Origin: Acidimicrobiales bacterium
Lineage (GTDB): Bacteria; Actinomycetota; Acidimicrobiia; Acidimicrobiales; VFJN01
NCBI GenBank assembly: GCA_035316325.1
Contig: DATHJB010000148.1
Span: 1 to 50,998, forward strand
Reading direction: 5' to 3'
DNA length: 50,998 nt
In this document: piece by piece, positions 25,409 to 34,200 of the stretch
How positions within the stretch are numbered: the stretch's first letter is position 1
Layout: each line of letters opens with the position of its first letter
The notes under the pieces: generated by a model
What the model saw: the letters and a program-made list of their open reading frames with translations, nothing else
Told to the model about the DNA's origin: nothing
Databases searched by the model: none
Program-made: the position numbers and the translations under genes

Positions 25409-25705
25409 ATGATGCAGAAGCTGGCACCTGGTGTCGGCGCTGGGGGCGTCGTGTTGCTGCTGTTGGTCGTCACGTCCCTGCTGCCGATTGGAGCCGCCGG
25501 CGAGCGCTTTGCGCTCGCCGGCATGCTCTCCGCCGCATGGCTCACCATGTCGGGGGCTGTCCGCAGCGTGACCGAAGTGGGCGAACTGGTCAGCTGCGCA
25601 TCGTCCGCTTCGTCGCAGCGCCAGCGGTTCCCCCGGCTATCAGGCACGCGCGCAGTGACAGGGGCGCGCCGTGCCGGGCCGGCGCTCCGCCCCCACGGTC
25701 GCTGA
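25409..25705 (+). CDS. 98-aa small membrane or exported protein
   Basis: Starts at ATG 25409 (a second ATG follows) with an excellent ribosome binding site GGGGGAGG seven bases upstream. Residues 9-29 (GVGAGGVVLLLLVVTSLLPIG) form one hydrophobic segment; residues 35-55 are moderately hydrophobic, and the tail after about residue 70 is Arg-rich. It could be a two-helix membrane protein or a secreted peptide. The tail composition resembles non-coding frames, so the true gene might be shorter through a frameshift. Downstream of the Crp-type site. Not recognised. Confidence 0.5.
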   Translation: MMQKLAPGVGAGGVVLLLLVVTSLLPIGAAGERFALAGMLSAAWLTMSGAVRSVTEVGELVSCASSASSQRQRFPRLSGTRAVTGARRAGPALRPHGR

Positions 25706-25791
25706 GCCCCCCGGTCGCTCCCGTCGCCCGGCTGGTCGATCCCATTGGCGATCCCGGCCTTCGATCTCGTCGATCTCACCAGATAACGCAA

Positions 25792-25820
25792 CCGGGGCAC
25801 CGGCTGAGCCGATGCCCCGG
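25792..25820. terminator. Hairpin between the small membrane gene and whiB
   Basis: CCGGGGCA (25792-25799) pairs with TGCCCCGG (25813-25820) and CGGC with GCCG inside, with one C/A mismatch and a TGA loop. On the minus strand it follows the whiB stop by 40 bases and precedes TTGCGTTATCT. Bidirectional terminator candidate. Confidence 0.6.
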
Positions 25821-25860
25821 ATGTCGTTTGCGCGTGGGTGTAGCCCAGCCGGCGGCCGAC

Positions 25861-26127
25861 CTAGTTGTGGATAGCCACCATCGCTCGGCGTTCGGCCTCA
25901 CTGAGGCCGCCCCAGATGCCGTGCGGTTCACGAATCCGCAACGCGTATTGGAGGCACGGTTCACGCACCACACACGTTGCACAGATCGCTTTCGCCTGCT
26001 CTTCGCGCTGAAGCTTGTCGCTCTTCCTTTCAAAATGACTTGGCGGGAAGAACACGACGGCTTGCGGACCTCGACATGCGGCCCGTACATGCCATGTTTC
26101 CTCGACACGCTGTGCACTCACAGGCAT
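25861..26127 (-). CDS. WhiB-family iron-sulfur regulator
   Basis: 88 residues with the four cluster cysteines Cys-18, Cys-49, Cys-52 and Cys-58 (C-x30-C-x2-C-x5-C), the turn GIWGG (70-74) and a basic C-terminal segment (SEAERRAMVAIHN). WhiB proteins bind a [4Fe-4S] cluster and usually regulate transcription with the primary sigma factor. The subclass cannot be settled by eye. AAAAGGGGGG directly precedes the ATG at 26127. The 200-base gap up to nfeD is AT-rich for this genome and holds inverted repeats CTGAC/GTCAG (26157-26171) and AGCAA/TTGCT (26191-26205), likely regulatory. Confidence 0.93.
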   Translation of the reverse strand: MPVSAQRVEETWHVRAACRGPQAVVFFPPSHFERKSDKLQREEQAKAICATCVVREPCLQYALRIREPHGIWGGLSEAERRAMVAIHN

Positions 26128-26328
26128 CCCCCCTTTTCAGCGATTTACCATAACTCCTGACTTTCGGTCAGAACAAGGGAAACTTTCGTAAGCAAAGCGC
26201 TTGCTAGCTGCAAACTTGCCAGCGTGTGAACCCACTCCACACGGCGGATGTCGAATCTCGCGACGAATTCTGACGGACCAACAATGTGCCAATGGCGAGC
26301 CAACGAAGTTCGTCGGGGCCGGCAAATG

Positions 26329-27663
26329 TCAGGTGCGTTGTTTGGCCCGCTCCCGGTAGTCGATCGCCCCACCCGACTCGGGCTCGACTTCCAGCACCAG
26401 ACCCTCGATGGAGACGACGCGCACCGGCTCGTCCTTCTCTATGGGCGTGGCACGGTTGGTGCGTGCCCGCCAAGGAGCATCCCGCACCACGACCACGCCG
26501 TCGGGCGAGATGGCGGTACGCGCCCGACCCATTTCACCGACCATCCACTGCCGTCCGATCGTCGGCGTGGAGAAGCGGCTCCGCACCATCGTAGGCATGC
26601 CCGAGAGCATGGCCAGACTGATCCCGCCGATTGCTACGACCAATGTGATCCAGCTCAGCGACACCCCGTCGAAGAGCATCAACGAGCCCAGCGCGAACGA
26701 GCCCACGGCGATGCCGCTCCACACCCGCGGCACGCCGGTCTGCACGTCGACGGCGAAGCCGAACATGGCCAGCAGCAGCAGCACGACGCCCACCGGCTGC
26801 ACCGGCAGGCTCGCCAGCCCGTAGCAGCCCAGCAGCAGCGACCCGGCCCCCACCGAGCCCGCCAGGCCCACGCCCGCGGTGAACAGCTCGAACACCAGCA
26901 GCGCCAGGCCGATCACGAACAGCAGGTAGGCGACCGCGGGGCTCGACACCGTGTGCATCAGCTGGCCGAGCAGCGGCAGCTTGGTGAAGGTGGCCGTCGT
27001 GACCGGCTCCCGGCGGCCGTCGTCGTTGACCCTGGTCTCGACGCCCGGCAGCTCGATGACGAAGTCACCGATGGCGGCGGCGTCGTTGTCGACCAGGCCC
27101 AGCTCGACGGCCCGCTCGGCGTTCACCCGGTCGCCCACGTCGGTCGAACCCAGGGCCGTCGGCTCGACGTCGCGTGCCCGCAGCAGGCCCGGTGTGACCT
27201 GGATGCTGGCGCCCGGACGGGCCACGCCGGTGACGTCGGCCGCGGCCAGGAGGTCGGCGGCGGCGCCGGTCGCCCGGTAGCCCGTCGGGCCGACCCACAC
27301 GGCGACCGGGACGGGCGATTCGTCGATGGTCTCCACCAGCTCGTCGACACCGCCCTCGTTGCCGACCGCGCCGTTGCTGTTCAGCTGGAGGACGACGGCG
27401 AGCGCGCACGTGCCCTCGGCGTCGCTGATCTCCGACGTCACGTAGTCGACCAGCACCGGGTCGAGACGGCCGTTGACCTGCACCACCGACACGAACTCGT
27501 CGTCGGCGGTACAGCGTTCGGCCGCCTGCGCGCCGGCCGGCGGCGTGCCGCCGAGCGCGCTCGCGCCGAGGACGACCGTGCCTGCGACGAGAGCAGTCAG
27601 GCCCACCTTCCGTCGGTGGCGGTCAACGAAGGTGCGGGGGTGATGGCTCACGGTCTGGCTCAC
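26329..27663 (-). CDS. NfeD-family membrane protein with ClpP-like N-terminal domain lacking the usual serine
   Basis: About 444 residues: signal-like helix (KVGLTALVAGTVVLGASALG), a ClpP/NfeD-1510-N-like exterior domain (about 55-220), four to five membrane helices (about 240-365) and a C-terminal NfeD OB-type domain (GEMGRARTAISPDG, RVVSIEGLVLEVE). In active family proteases the segment after the strand reads R-A-A-S-A-G; here it is GYRATGAAADLL, so the nucleophilic Ser appears to be missing. No stomatin/SPFH partner adjoins. Start chosen at GTG 27663; GTG 27651 is possible. It may be a scaffold rather than a protease. Confidence 0.85.
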   Translation of the reverse strand: MSQTVSHHPRTFVDRHRRKVGLTALVAGTVVLGASALGGTPPAGAQAAERCTADDEFVSVVQVNGRLDPVLVDYVTSEISDAEGTCALAVVLQLNSNGAVGNEGGVDELVETIDESPVPVAVWVGPTGYRATGAAADLLAAADVTGVARPGASIQVTPGLLRARDVEPTALGSTDVGDRVNAERAVELGLVDNDAAAIGDFVIELPGVETRVNDDGRREPVTTATFTKLPLLGQLMHTVSSPAVAYLLFVIGLALLVFELFTAGVGLAGSVGAGSLLLGCYGLASLPVQPVGVVLLLLAMFGFAVDVQTGVPRVWSGIAVGSFALGSLMLFDGVSLSWITLVVAIGGISLAMLSGMPTMVRSRFSTPTIGRQWMVGEMGRARTAISPDGVVVVRDAPWRARTNRATPIEKDEPVRVVSIEGLVLEVEPESGGAIDYRERAKQRT

Positions 27664-27849
27664 ATCGGGTCGGCGGTCACAGGGGTAAGGAGCCATCGAA
27701 GCAGGCAGCCACCCCGGCGGCCAAGGCGGACGGTCGCCCGGCGGCGAAATCGGGTCCCGTGTGTCATCTGACGCTGTGGGGGATGGCGTCGCGGGGTGAC
27801 AGTGGCGGCACCTACGACGACATCCCGTGGAGGGAAGGAGGCGGACGAC

Positions 27850-28068
27850 ATGATCGTGCGGACCGAGCCGGCCCTGGTGACAGGGCTGCTGCAAGCGCTG
27901 ATCGCCGTGGCCGTGAGCTTCGGCCTCGGCCTGAGCCCGGAGCAGGTGGGGGCCATCGTGGCGCTCACCGCGGCGGCAGGGGCGGTGTTCGTCCGCCGGC
28001 AGGTCACACCGGTGCAGGCGGAGCCGGCGCCCCGACCGGTGGCCGGCCCCCAACCGGCGGAGACCTGA
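27850..28068 (+). CDS. 72-aa holin-like membrane protein
   Basis: ATG 27850 has a strong ribosome binding site (GGAAGGAGG). Residues 8-30 and 33-50 are two hydrophobic helices (ALVTGLLQALIAVAVSFG; VGAIVALTAAAGAVFV) followed by RRQVTP and a polar Pro/Ala tail. Size, two helices and a charged tail are those of small phage holins and holin-like mycobacteriophage proteins. A gene encoding an endolysin-like enzyme lies 1 kb downstream beyond a Crp/Fnr regulator. Diverges from nfeD. Holin function is inferred from size, topology and context only. Confidence 0.6.
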   Translation: MIVRTEPALVTGLLQALIAVAVSFGLGLSPEQVGAIVALTAAAGAVFVRRQVTPVQAEPAPRPVAGPQPAET

Positions 28069-28105
28069 CCGCCAAGGCGGAGGATCGTCGGCGCCACCCG
28101 GCCCC

Positions 28106-28813
28106 GTGGCGCCGACGGCGGGCGTAACGTCAGGAGCGGTGGGTGAGCTTCGGGCGGTCGGCGGGTTCCTGTCCTCGTTGGGGTCGGACGACCGCGCCGC
28201 GCTCGGCGCCCTGGGCCGCGACCGCAGGTTCCCGCGGGGCGGCCGCCTGTTCCTCGAAGGCGACCGGGCCGACGCCGTCTACGTCCTGATCGAGGGCCAG
28301 GCCCGCATCTACACCGTGACCGCCGAGGGGAACGAGGTCACGCTCAGCGTGCGGGGGCCCGGCGACCTGATCGGCGAGATGGGCGCGCTGGACCTCGGCA
28401 GCGTCCGCTCGGCCAGCGTGGTCGCCCTCGACGCGCTGCACTGCCGGGTGATCGCCGCGGCCGACCTGCACGCCTTCCTCGCGACCCACCCCGCCGCCAC
28501 TCTGGTGCTGCTGCGGCTGCTCGTCGGGCGGCTGCGCGACTCCGACCGGCGGCGCACGGAGTTCGGGTCGTACACCACCACCCGGCGGCTGGCCCGGCTC
28601 CTGGTGGAGGAGGCGGCGGACGACGCGGCCGCACCGCCGACGGTGCCGATCGGCCTGGCGCTCTCGCAGCACGAGCTCGCCGGCCTCATCGGTGCGTCCC
28701 GGGAGTCCGTCGCCCGGGCGCTCGCCGAGCTGCGGGGCCGGGGCCTGGTGGCGACGGGGCGGCGGACCATCACCATCCGGGACCCCGCCGGGCTCCGTCA
28801 CTACGCCCGCTGA
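28106..28813 (+). CDS. Crp/Fnr-family transcriptional regulator
   Basis: About 225-235 residues. The cyclic-nucleotide-binding fold spans about 25-130: RRFPRGGRLFLEGDRADAVY, VTLSVRGPGDLIGEMGALDLG and the phosphate-cassette segment SVRSASVVALD. The C-terminal winged helix is about 165-230, with recognition helix ASRESVARALAELRGRGLV. The GEMGALD-x6-RSASV arrangement corresponds to the cAMP pocket G-E-x6-R-S/T, though binding is not proved. Fnr-type cysteines are absent. Starts: GTG 28106 or GTG 28139, the latter with AGGAG but only two bases of spacing. Flanked by the holin-like gene and a Crp-like box. Confidence 0.9.
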   Translation: MAPTAGVTSGAVGELRAVGGFLSSLGSDDRAALGALGRDRRFPRGGRLFLEGDRADAVYVLIEGQARIYTVTAEGNEVTLSVRGPGDLIGEMGALDLGSVRSASVVALDALHCRVIAAADLHAFLATHPAATLVLLRLLVGRLRDSDRRRTEFGSYTTTRRLARLLVEEAADDAAAPPTVPIGLALSQHELAGLIGASRESVARALAELRGRGLVATGRRTITIRDPAGLRHYAR

Positions 28814-28822
28814 CGGCCACGC

Positions 28823-28838
28823 TGTGGCGTAGGTCACG
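28823..28838. promoter_or_regulatory. Crp-like box upstream of the endolysin operon
   Basis: TGTGG-N6-TCACG matches the Crp half-sites TGTGA-N6-TCACA at eight of ten positions with the exact spacing. It lies 10 bases after the crp-like stop and 82 bases before the ATG of the 46-aa gene. Confidence 0.45.
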
Positions 28839-28919
28839 GCGCTTCCGTGTCAGATGGCGACGAATCGGGGGCCGAGGTCGGCGCACGATCGCCCGGACGC
28901 CAGACACCGGGAGGACCCC

Positions 28920-29060
28920 ATGGCCGACACACCCACCGATCCCGCCGACGGCCCGGTCGCGAAAGTGACCGAGGACGACATCGACGACGAGGCCGCCATC
29001 GGCGCGCCGCTCGACGACGGGGACTACCTCGTCCGCCTGAGCCAGGAGGCGGACTCGTGA
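28920..29060 (+). CDS. 46-aa acidic protein coupled to the endolysin-like gene
   Basis: ATG 28920 with GGGAGG five bases upstream; TGA overlaps the GTG of the endolysin-like gene as GTGA. The peptide is strongly acidic (KVTEDDIDDEAAIG, PLDDGDYLVRL) and has no membrane helix. Its good translation signals and coupling make it a real gene. It could be an inhibitor, chaperone or coupling leader for the enzyme; no family recognised. Confidence 0.65.
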   Translation: MADTPTDPADGPVAKVTEDDIDDEAAIGAPLDDGDYLVRLSQEADS

Positions 29061-29731
29061 GCTGGCGACTCGCGAAGTCGCTGGAGGGCCTGCGCGACCA
29101 GGTGAACGACCACGCTCCGGGTCGGCGCAAGCAGACCGACGGCACCATCGGCAACGAGGAGCACCAGAAGGGGCACAGCCGCCACAACCCCAACGACGCC
29201 GGTGTCGTGTGCGCGCTCGACCTCACCGACGACCCCACCAACGGCTGTCCCATCCACGAGATCGCCGACAGCGTCGTGGCCAACCCCCACCCTGCCCTCG
29301 CCTACGTGATCTCCAACCGCCGCGTCGCCCGGCGGAGCACCGGCTGGGCATGGCACACGTACACGGGGGCCAGCCCGCACGTCAGCCACGCGCACTTCGC
29401 CGTGGGAGTCGGGACCGACCCCCGCCCCGGCGAGCCGACACCCAAGCCGCCCTACGACGACACCACGAAGTGGCACATCACCGGAGCGCCGCGGCCCAGC
29501 GGCAACCCGCCCCCGAAGCTGCGCCGGGGATCGAGGGGCGAGCAGGTGCGCGGCCTGCAACGGATCCTCATCGGCGCCGGGGAGCTGCCCGCCGGCAGCG
29601 CCGACGGCGTGTTCGGGGCGGCCACCGAGGCCGCCGTCCGCCGGTTCCAGCGCCGACTGGGCGTGACGTCGGACGGCGTCGTCGGCGAAGACACCCACGC
29701 CGCCATCGCCCGGCTCCTCCGCATCCTGTAG
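29057..29731 (+). CDS. Endolysin-like peptidoglycan hydrolase: M15-like peptidase plus PG-binding domain
   Basis: 224 residues, no signal peptide. The N-terminal domain (about 1-120) has an actinophage-endolysin pattern: GTIGNEEHQKGHSRHNPND, CALDLTDDP, WAWHTYTGASPHVSHAHF; probable zinc ligands are His-43, Asp-55 and His-113, as in D,D/L,D-type M15 peptidases. The C-terminal part (about 150-224) is a PG_binding_1 domain (RGSRGEQVRGLQRIL, DGVFGAATEAAVRRFQ). GTG start 29057 with AGGAGG and GTGA overlap with the 46-aa gene. Lack of an export signal implies a holin-like route, matching the 72-aa gene nearby. Enzyme class well supported; host or phage origin open. Confidence 0.85.
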   Translation: MSWRLAKSLEGLRDQVNDHAPGRRKQTDGTIGNEEHQKGHSRHNPNDAGVVCALDLTDDPTNGCPIHEIADSVVANPHPALAYVISNRRVARRSTGWAWHTYTGASPHVSHAHFAVGVGTDPRPGEPTPKPPYDDTTKWHITGAPRPSGNPPPKLRRGSRGEQVRGLQRILIGAGELPAGSADGVFGAATEAAVRRFQRRLGVTSDGVVGEDTHAAIARLLRIL

Positions 29732-29740
29732 GCGGTCCAG

Positions 29741-30244
29741 CTAGGGGCTCGGGTCCGGCCCGGTCACAGGGATGCGCCAGTTGACGGTCAGGCCCAGCTG
29801 GGCCAGGACCGCGGTCCAGTCGACCCAGCGGCGGACCACGAGCGTCCCCCGGACCGGGCTGAAGCCGACGACCGTGTAGCCCTGCACGACGACGCTCCGG
29901 CCGGTGGGCGGGATGCCGTTGAAGCGGCCGTGGGTGTCGTCGTGCGTCGTCTCGAACGTCCACGCCACGCCGAAGGAGGCCTCCCCGAGCGGGCCCGACT
30001 GCTCGGCCTCCGACGACCACGTGCCGGGGGCGTCGCTGAACAGCGGTGCCAGCTGGTCGACGGTGTCGCACTCGACCAGCGCCACGCCGAGGTCCGGGTC
30101 GTCGCGCACCTCGGCCATCAGCCGGCCGGGGTCGCCGGTGTCGGGGTCCATCAGCCGGTCGAACCGGTCGGCGCGGTCGTCGCCCAGACGCTCCCGGCAG
30201 CCCGGGCTCAGGACGGGCCGCAGCGGCTGCTTGGGTGCGTCCAT
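29741..30244 (-). CDS. SnoaL/NTF2-like small protein
   Basis: 167 residues. The second half looks like an NTF2-like/ester-cyclase cone: FGVAWTFETTHDDTHGRF, TGRSVVVQGYTVVGF and TLVVRRWVDWTAVLAQLG, the last two being the strand and W-D segments common to SnoaL-like proteins. The N-terminal 60 residues are polar and helical. No catalytic assignment is possible. It begins three bases after the stop of the larger gene upstream (30248-31162), so they form an operon and may act together. Confidence 0.65.
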   Translation of the reverse strand: MDAPKQPLRPVLSPGCRERLGDDRADRFDRLMDPDTGDPGRLMAEVRDDPDLGVALVECDTVDQLAPLFSDAPGTWSSEAEQSGPLGEASFGVAWTFETTHDDTHGRFNGIPPTGRSVVVQGYTVVGFSPVRGTLVVRRWVDWTAVLAQLGLTVNWRIPVTGPDPSP

Positions 30245-30247
30245 CGC

Positions 30248-31162
30248 TCACACGTTCCCGTCGTGCTTCACGCCGCCGGCCGCCATCGACGGCGACACGA
30301 CCACGATGTCGCCCGTGCCCTCGTAGCGGCAGAACTGGGGGATGCCCCAGTCGCCGAAGTCGGTCGGGCCGACGTTGTTGGTCGCCGTGAGGCTGGCGAC
30401 CGGCACCACCTCGGCGGACCGGTGCTGCCGGTGGGTCACCACCCAGGTGCCGTAGCGCCGCTCGATCGCCTCCACCGGGTGCAGGGGCTTCGGGTCTCCG
30501 GGATCGGCCCCGACCAGGATCTGGTAGTCGTCCTGGGTGCTGGGGACCGGATGGCTCGCACCCGCCGCCAGCGTGGTGGGGGAGCTGGCGATCGGGCTCT
30601 CCGCGATGTTGGAGCCCTTGTGGCCGGGCGTGAGGAGGAACACGCTGACCAGACCTGTGGGGCCGACCGGTCGGTGGACCACCCAGGTCTCGAACCACTG
30701 CGACATGCACTTCCAGAAGAGCTCGATCTGCCACGGCTCGTCGCGCCCGGGGCCGTCGCCGTCCGGTGGGACCCCGAGCGCCAGTTCGTGCGCCCAGCGC
30801 AGTGCCGCGCGCACGATCCGGTCGGGCTTGCCCCGGTAGCCCAGCCAGAAGCCGGTGTCGACGGTGTCCTGCCAGACCCAGGCGCCGTCGACCTGCTGGT
30901 AGCCGAACCAGTCCCGCTTGATGTGGTCCTCCGGTGGCGGCTGGCCGGGCGGGCGGCGGTCGAAGGCCGGGTCGTCCCACAGCCCGGGGACCGCGTCGAC
31001 CCAGCTCACGTCGTGGAGGCCCGGGGTGGTCCGCTCCGCCTCCTCGGAGGCTCGCAGCCGGTCGAGCATGGCCCGCATCTCCGCCCGGGTCCCGTTGAGG
31101 TGCTGCTCGACCACGCGCAGCACCGGCCCCTTCTCCAACTGGTATGGCATACCGCCCGCCAT
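30248..31162 (-). CDS. Uncharacterised 304-aa protein
   Basis: Soluble, Trp-rich protein without signal peptide or membrane helices. It begins MAGGMPYQLEKGPVLRVVE, has a central block WFGYQQVDGAWVWQDT and QIELFWKCMSQWFETWVV, then GLVSVFLLTPGHKGSNI, and ends with GTWVVTHRQHRSAEVVPVA and FGDWGIPQFCRYEGTGD. The only Cys residues are isolated. No catalytic motif is recognised. Co-directional with the SnoaL-like gene (3-base gap) and with the giant ATPase gene upstream. The coding potential is convincing; function unknown. Confidence 0.7.
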   Translation of the reverse strand: MAGGMPYQLEKGPVLRVVEQHLNGTRAEMRAMLDRLRASEEAERTTPGLHDVSWVDAVPGLWDDPAFDRRPPGQPPPEDHIKRDWFGYQQVDGAWVWQDTVDTGFWLGYRGKPDRIVRAALRWAHELALGVPPDGDGPGRDEPWQIELFWKCMSQWFETWVVHRPVGPTGLVSVFLLTPGHKGSNIAESPIASSPTTLAAGASHPVPSTQDDYQILVGADPGDPKPLHPVEAIERRYGTWVVTHRQHRSAEVVPVASLTATNNVGPTDFGDWGIPQFCRYEGTGDIVVVSPSMAAGGVKHDGNV

Positions 31163-31202
31163 GACACCGCCCTACGTCTTGTCCGCTGGACGACACTATG
31201 CG

Positions 31203-34200
31203 TCACGTAGGCCGCAAACGGAAGACCTCGATCGCGGCCGGCAGGCCCCGCAGCGGGCTCGGTCCGAGGCTCTCGACCCGCACGTCCGGGGCGTCGAGTC
31301 CCTCGACCACATCCGCGGTGGCCAGGACCTCCCCGGGTGCGGCCTGCGCGCACAGTCGGGCCGCCTGCGACTGGACCAGCCCGAAGAAGTCGCCTCCCGA
31401 CGGGATGAGCCGGCCCCGCGCCAGCCCGCAGCGGATCTCCAGCGCCAGCTCGGGCTCGTCGGCACGCCAGCGGCGGATGTCGTCGAGGGTGGCCAGCGCG
31501 CACCGGACCGCGTCGTGCGGGTCGTCGAAGGCCACGTTCACGCCGTCGCCCGTGTGCTTGATCTCCAGGCCGCGGTGCTCCCGCAGCCGGGCCCGGACGA
31601 TGCGGTCGTGGATGCGGAGCTGCTCCAGGTAGAGCGCGTCGCCGAGCTGGGCGTTCGCCGCGGTCGACCCCACCACGTCGTCGGTGAGGATCGTCCGCTC
31701 CCGAGCCGGGCCCTCCACGCCGGTGACCTGCACGCCGAGCGACTGCGCCAGCTCGTCGCAGCGGGCCACCCAGCCGGTCATCGACTGGCGCGCGAAGGCC
31801 CGGGCCGCGGCGACGAGGTCGACCGCGACGGTGGTGGTGGGTGCGGGTGCTCCGGGGCCTCCGAGGTTCTCGGCGGCGGCGACCCGGGCCCGCTCCAGCA
31901 GGACCCGGCCGCGCTCCGGCTCGAGGCGCTCCCGGTCGACCAGCGCCTGTGCGTGGTCGAGGAGGCGGCGGGCCTCGCCCAGGTCGCCTCGGTGGCGGGC
32001 CACAACCGCCAGCAGGCGCGGGACCAGCGCCGGCCAGCCCACCACGACCAGGGCCCCGCGGGCGTACATCTGCTCCAGCGCTGGCGCGGCGGACTCGACG
32101 AGCCCGGCGTCGCCGACGAGGTCGCCCACCTCGACGAGCGCGACCGCGATCGCCCCGTTGTCCTGGCTCACCGGCCCTCGGAACCCCGTGCGCCACCTCG
32201 CCGAGGTGAGCTGCGCCCGGGCCGCGATCCGGTCGTGGGCCTCGACGGCGGCGAGAGCGGCCATCGCGGTCGTCATCGGCAGCTGGTCGCCGCCGGGCAG
32301 CGAGGGTAGCGACGGGCGCGAGCGGTCGGAGCCGAGGCCCCGGGTGCGCCCGGCCAGCGCATGGACCGCCGGCGCCAGCGCGGCAGCGATGTAGGTGAAC
32401 CGTGTCCAGCGCCAGTGGCCGTTCGCCCGCTCGATCGCGGCGACGGCCGTGGCGTCGTCACCCGTCAACGTCGCCACCAGGGAGCGGAACGCGGCCGCCA
32501 GGCCCAGCTCGGCCCAGAAGCGCTCGGCCGCGGCCAGGGACTCCACCCGGACGAGCTCGTCGCGGGCGCGACCGACCTCGCCCGCCATGAGCCACGACAG
32601 CGCCAGCCGCGACCGGGCGTGCACCTCGCTCAACCGGTCGCCCGCCGCGACGGCGTGGGCGCGGCCCCGCTCCAGGCAGTCGGCCGCGGCGCCCGGCTCC
32701 AGCCGCGCCAGTCGATGGATGCCCTCGGCGAACTCGACACGGGCCAGCGCCGCCGCGACGCCCGGGTCGCCGGGCCCGCGCCGCGCTGCGCCGCGGGCCG
32801 CCTCGACGAGCGCCAGCGCCCGGTCGGTCTCGCCGGATATCAGCAGCGCCTCGGCCAGCGTGGCCCGGGCCTGTGCCAGCAGGTCGACCGTCACGTCCGG
32901 GTCGCCGCGCAGGGCGTTCTCCAGCTCGGCGGCGTCGATCCGCCGGCCCAGCTCCACCTGGCCGCCCACACGGAAGCGGACGAGGAAGGTTGCGGCGGCC
33001 AACCGGGTCGACCCGTCCCCGGCCCGGCGGGCCGCCTGCGCCGCCCGGGTCAGCAGCCGTTCGCCCAGTGCCCGGTCGTGGTCGAGGTAGGCGGCGCGCC
33101 CCGCCTCGAGGAACCGGTGTGCCGACCGACCGTCGTCGTTCCTGCCCTCCTCGGCGGCGACGGACAGGAACCGGGATGCCTGGTGCCATGCCCCCCACCT
33201 CAGCGCCACCCGGCCGGCGCGGCCCACCACATCGACCACCGCCGCGGCGCGGTCGCCGGGGTGACCCCGGAGCAGGTGGTCGGCCCGGCGGAGCAGCCAC
33301 TCGTCCGCGTCGGCGTCGCTGTCCCCGTCGTCACGGTCCTCGGCGGTCGCCGGCGAGGACGCGGCGAGGCGTTCGGCGATCGCGCGGTGGCGGGCCTGCT
33401 GCTCGTCCTCGCCCATCCGGTCGAGCAGCTCCGAGCGGACGAGCGGATGGGCGAAGCGCATCCCGTCCGGCTCCCGGCGCACCAGCCCGGCGTCGGCGGC
33501 CCGGGCGACCGCCGTGGCCACCTCCTCCCGAGGCCGGCCGGTCACCCGCGCCAGCTGGTCGATCTCCCAGGGCTCGCCCGCCAGTGCCGCGTGGCCGAGC
33601 ACCTCCCGCAGTTCGCCGTCGAGGTCGGCGATCCGCCGGCCGATGGCCTCGCCCAACGTGACGACCCGGGGTGTCGACCTCGGGACGGACGCCGTGGCCC
33701 CGCCGGGCCCGGGCCTCGGGCCGCCCGTCATCGCGCTCTCGACGAGCAACGGCAGCCCGCCGGTGTCCTCGACCAGCTGACGGGCCCGCGACCGGTCGGG
33801 TGGGAGTCCCCAGGTGGCGAGCAGGTCCATTACCTCGTGTTCGTCCAGGCCGCGCAGTGCGAGGGGAGTGGCGGCTCCGAGGCGCGACAGGCGTTCGGCC
33901 AACCCGTCGGGCTCGACGGGTCCGCGGGCGGTGACGGCGGCGACGAGGTGGAGGTCGTGCCGGCTGCCGGCGTCGTCGAGGGCCAGCAGCAGCTCGTCGA
34001 TGCAGGCGAGCGACTCCGGCTCGAGGTCGTGGACGTCGTCGAGCAGCACCATCAGCAGCCGGCGCCGGGCCCGGGCGATCAGCCGCTCCGCAGCCAGCCG
34101 GGCCAGGTCGGGGCCGGGTGCCGCGGCGCCGATGTCCGGCAGCGGTCCCAGCAGCCGGCGGACGGTCGCGAACGGCAGGGTCGTGCCCGACGCCGTCGCC

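Noticed and set aside
27850..29731. The holin-like/endolysin region as part of a prophage
   Set aside because: No capsid, portal, terminase, tail or integrase genes anywhere in the window.
31203..31206. GTGA overlap after the cyclase stop as the start of a small gene
   Set aside because: The frame continues into the next gene as an Arg-rich antisense-like sequence (THSVVQRTRRRAVSWR) without a ribosome binding site.
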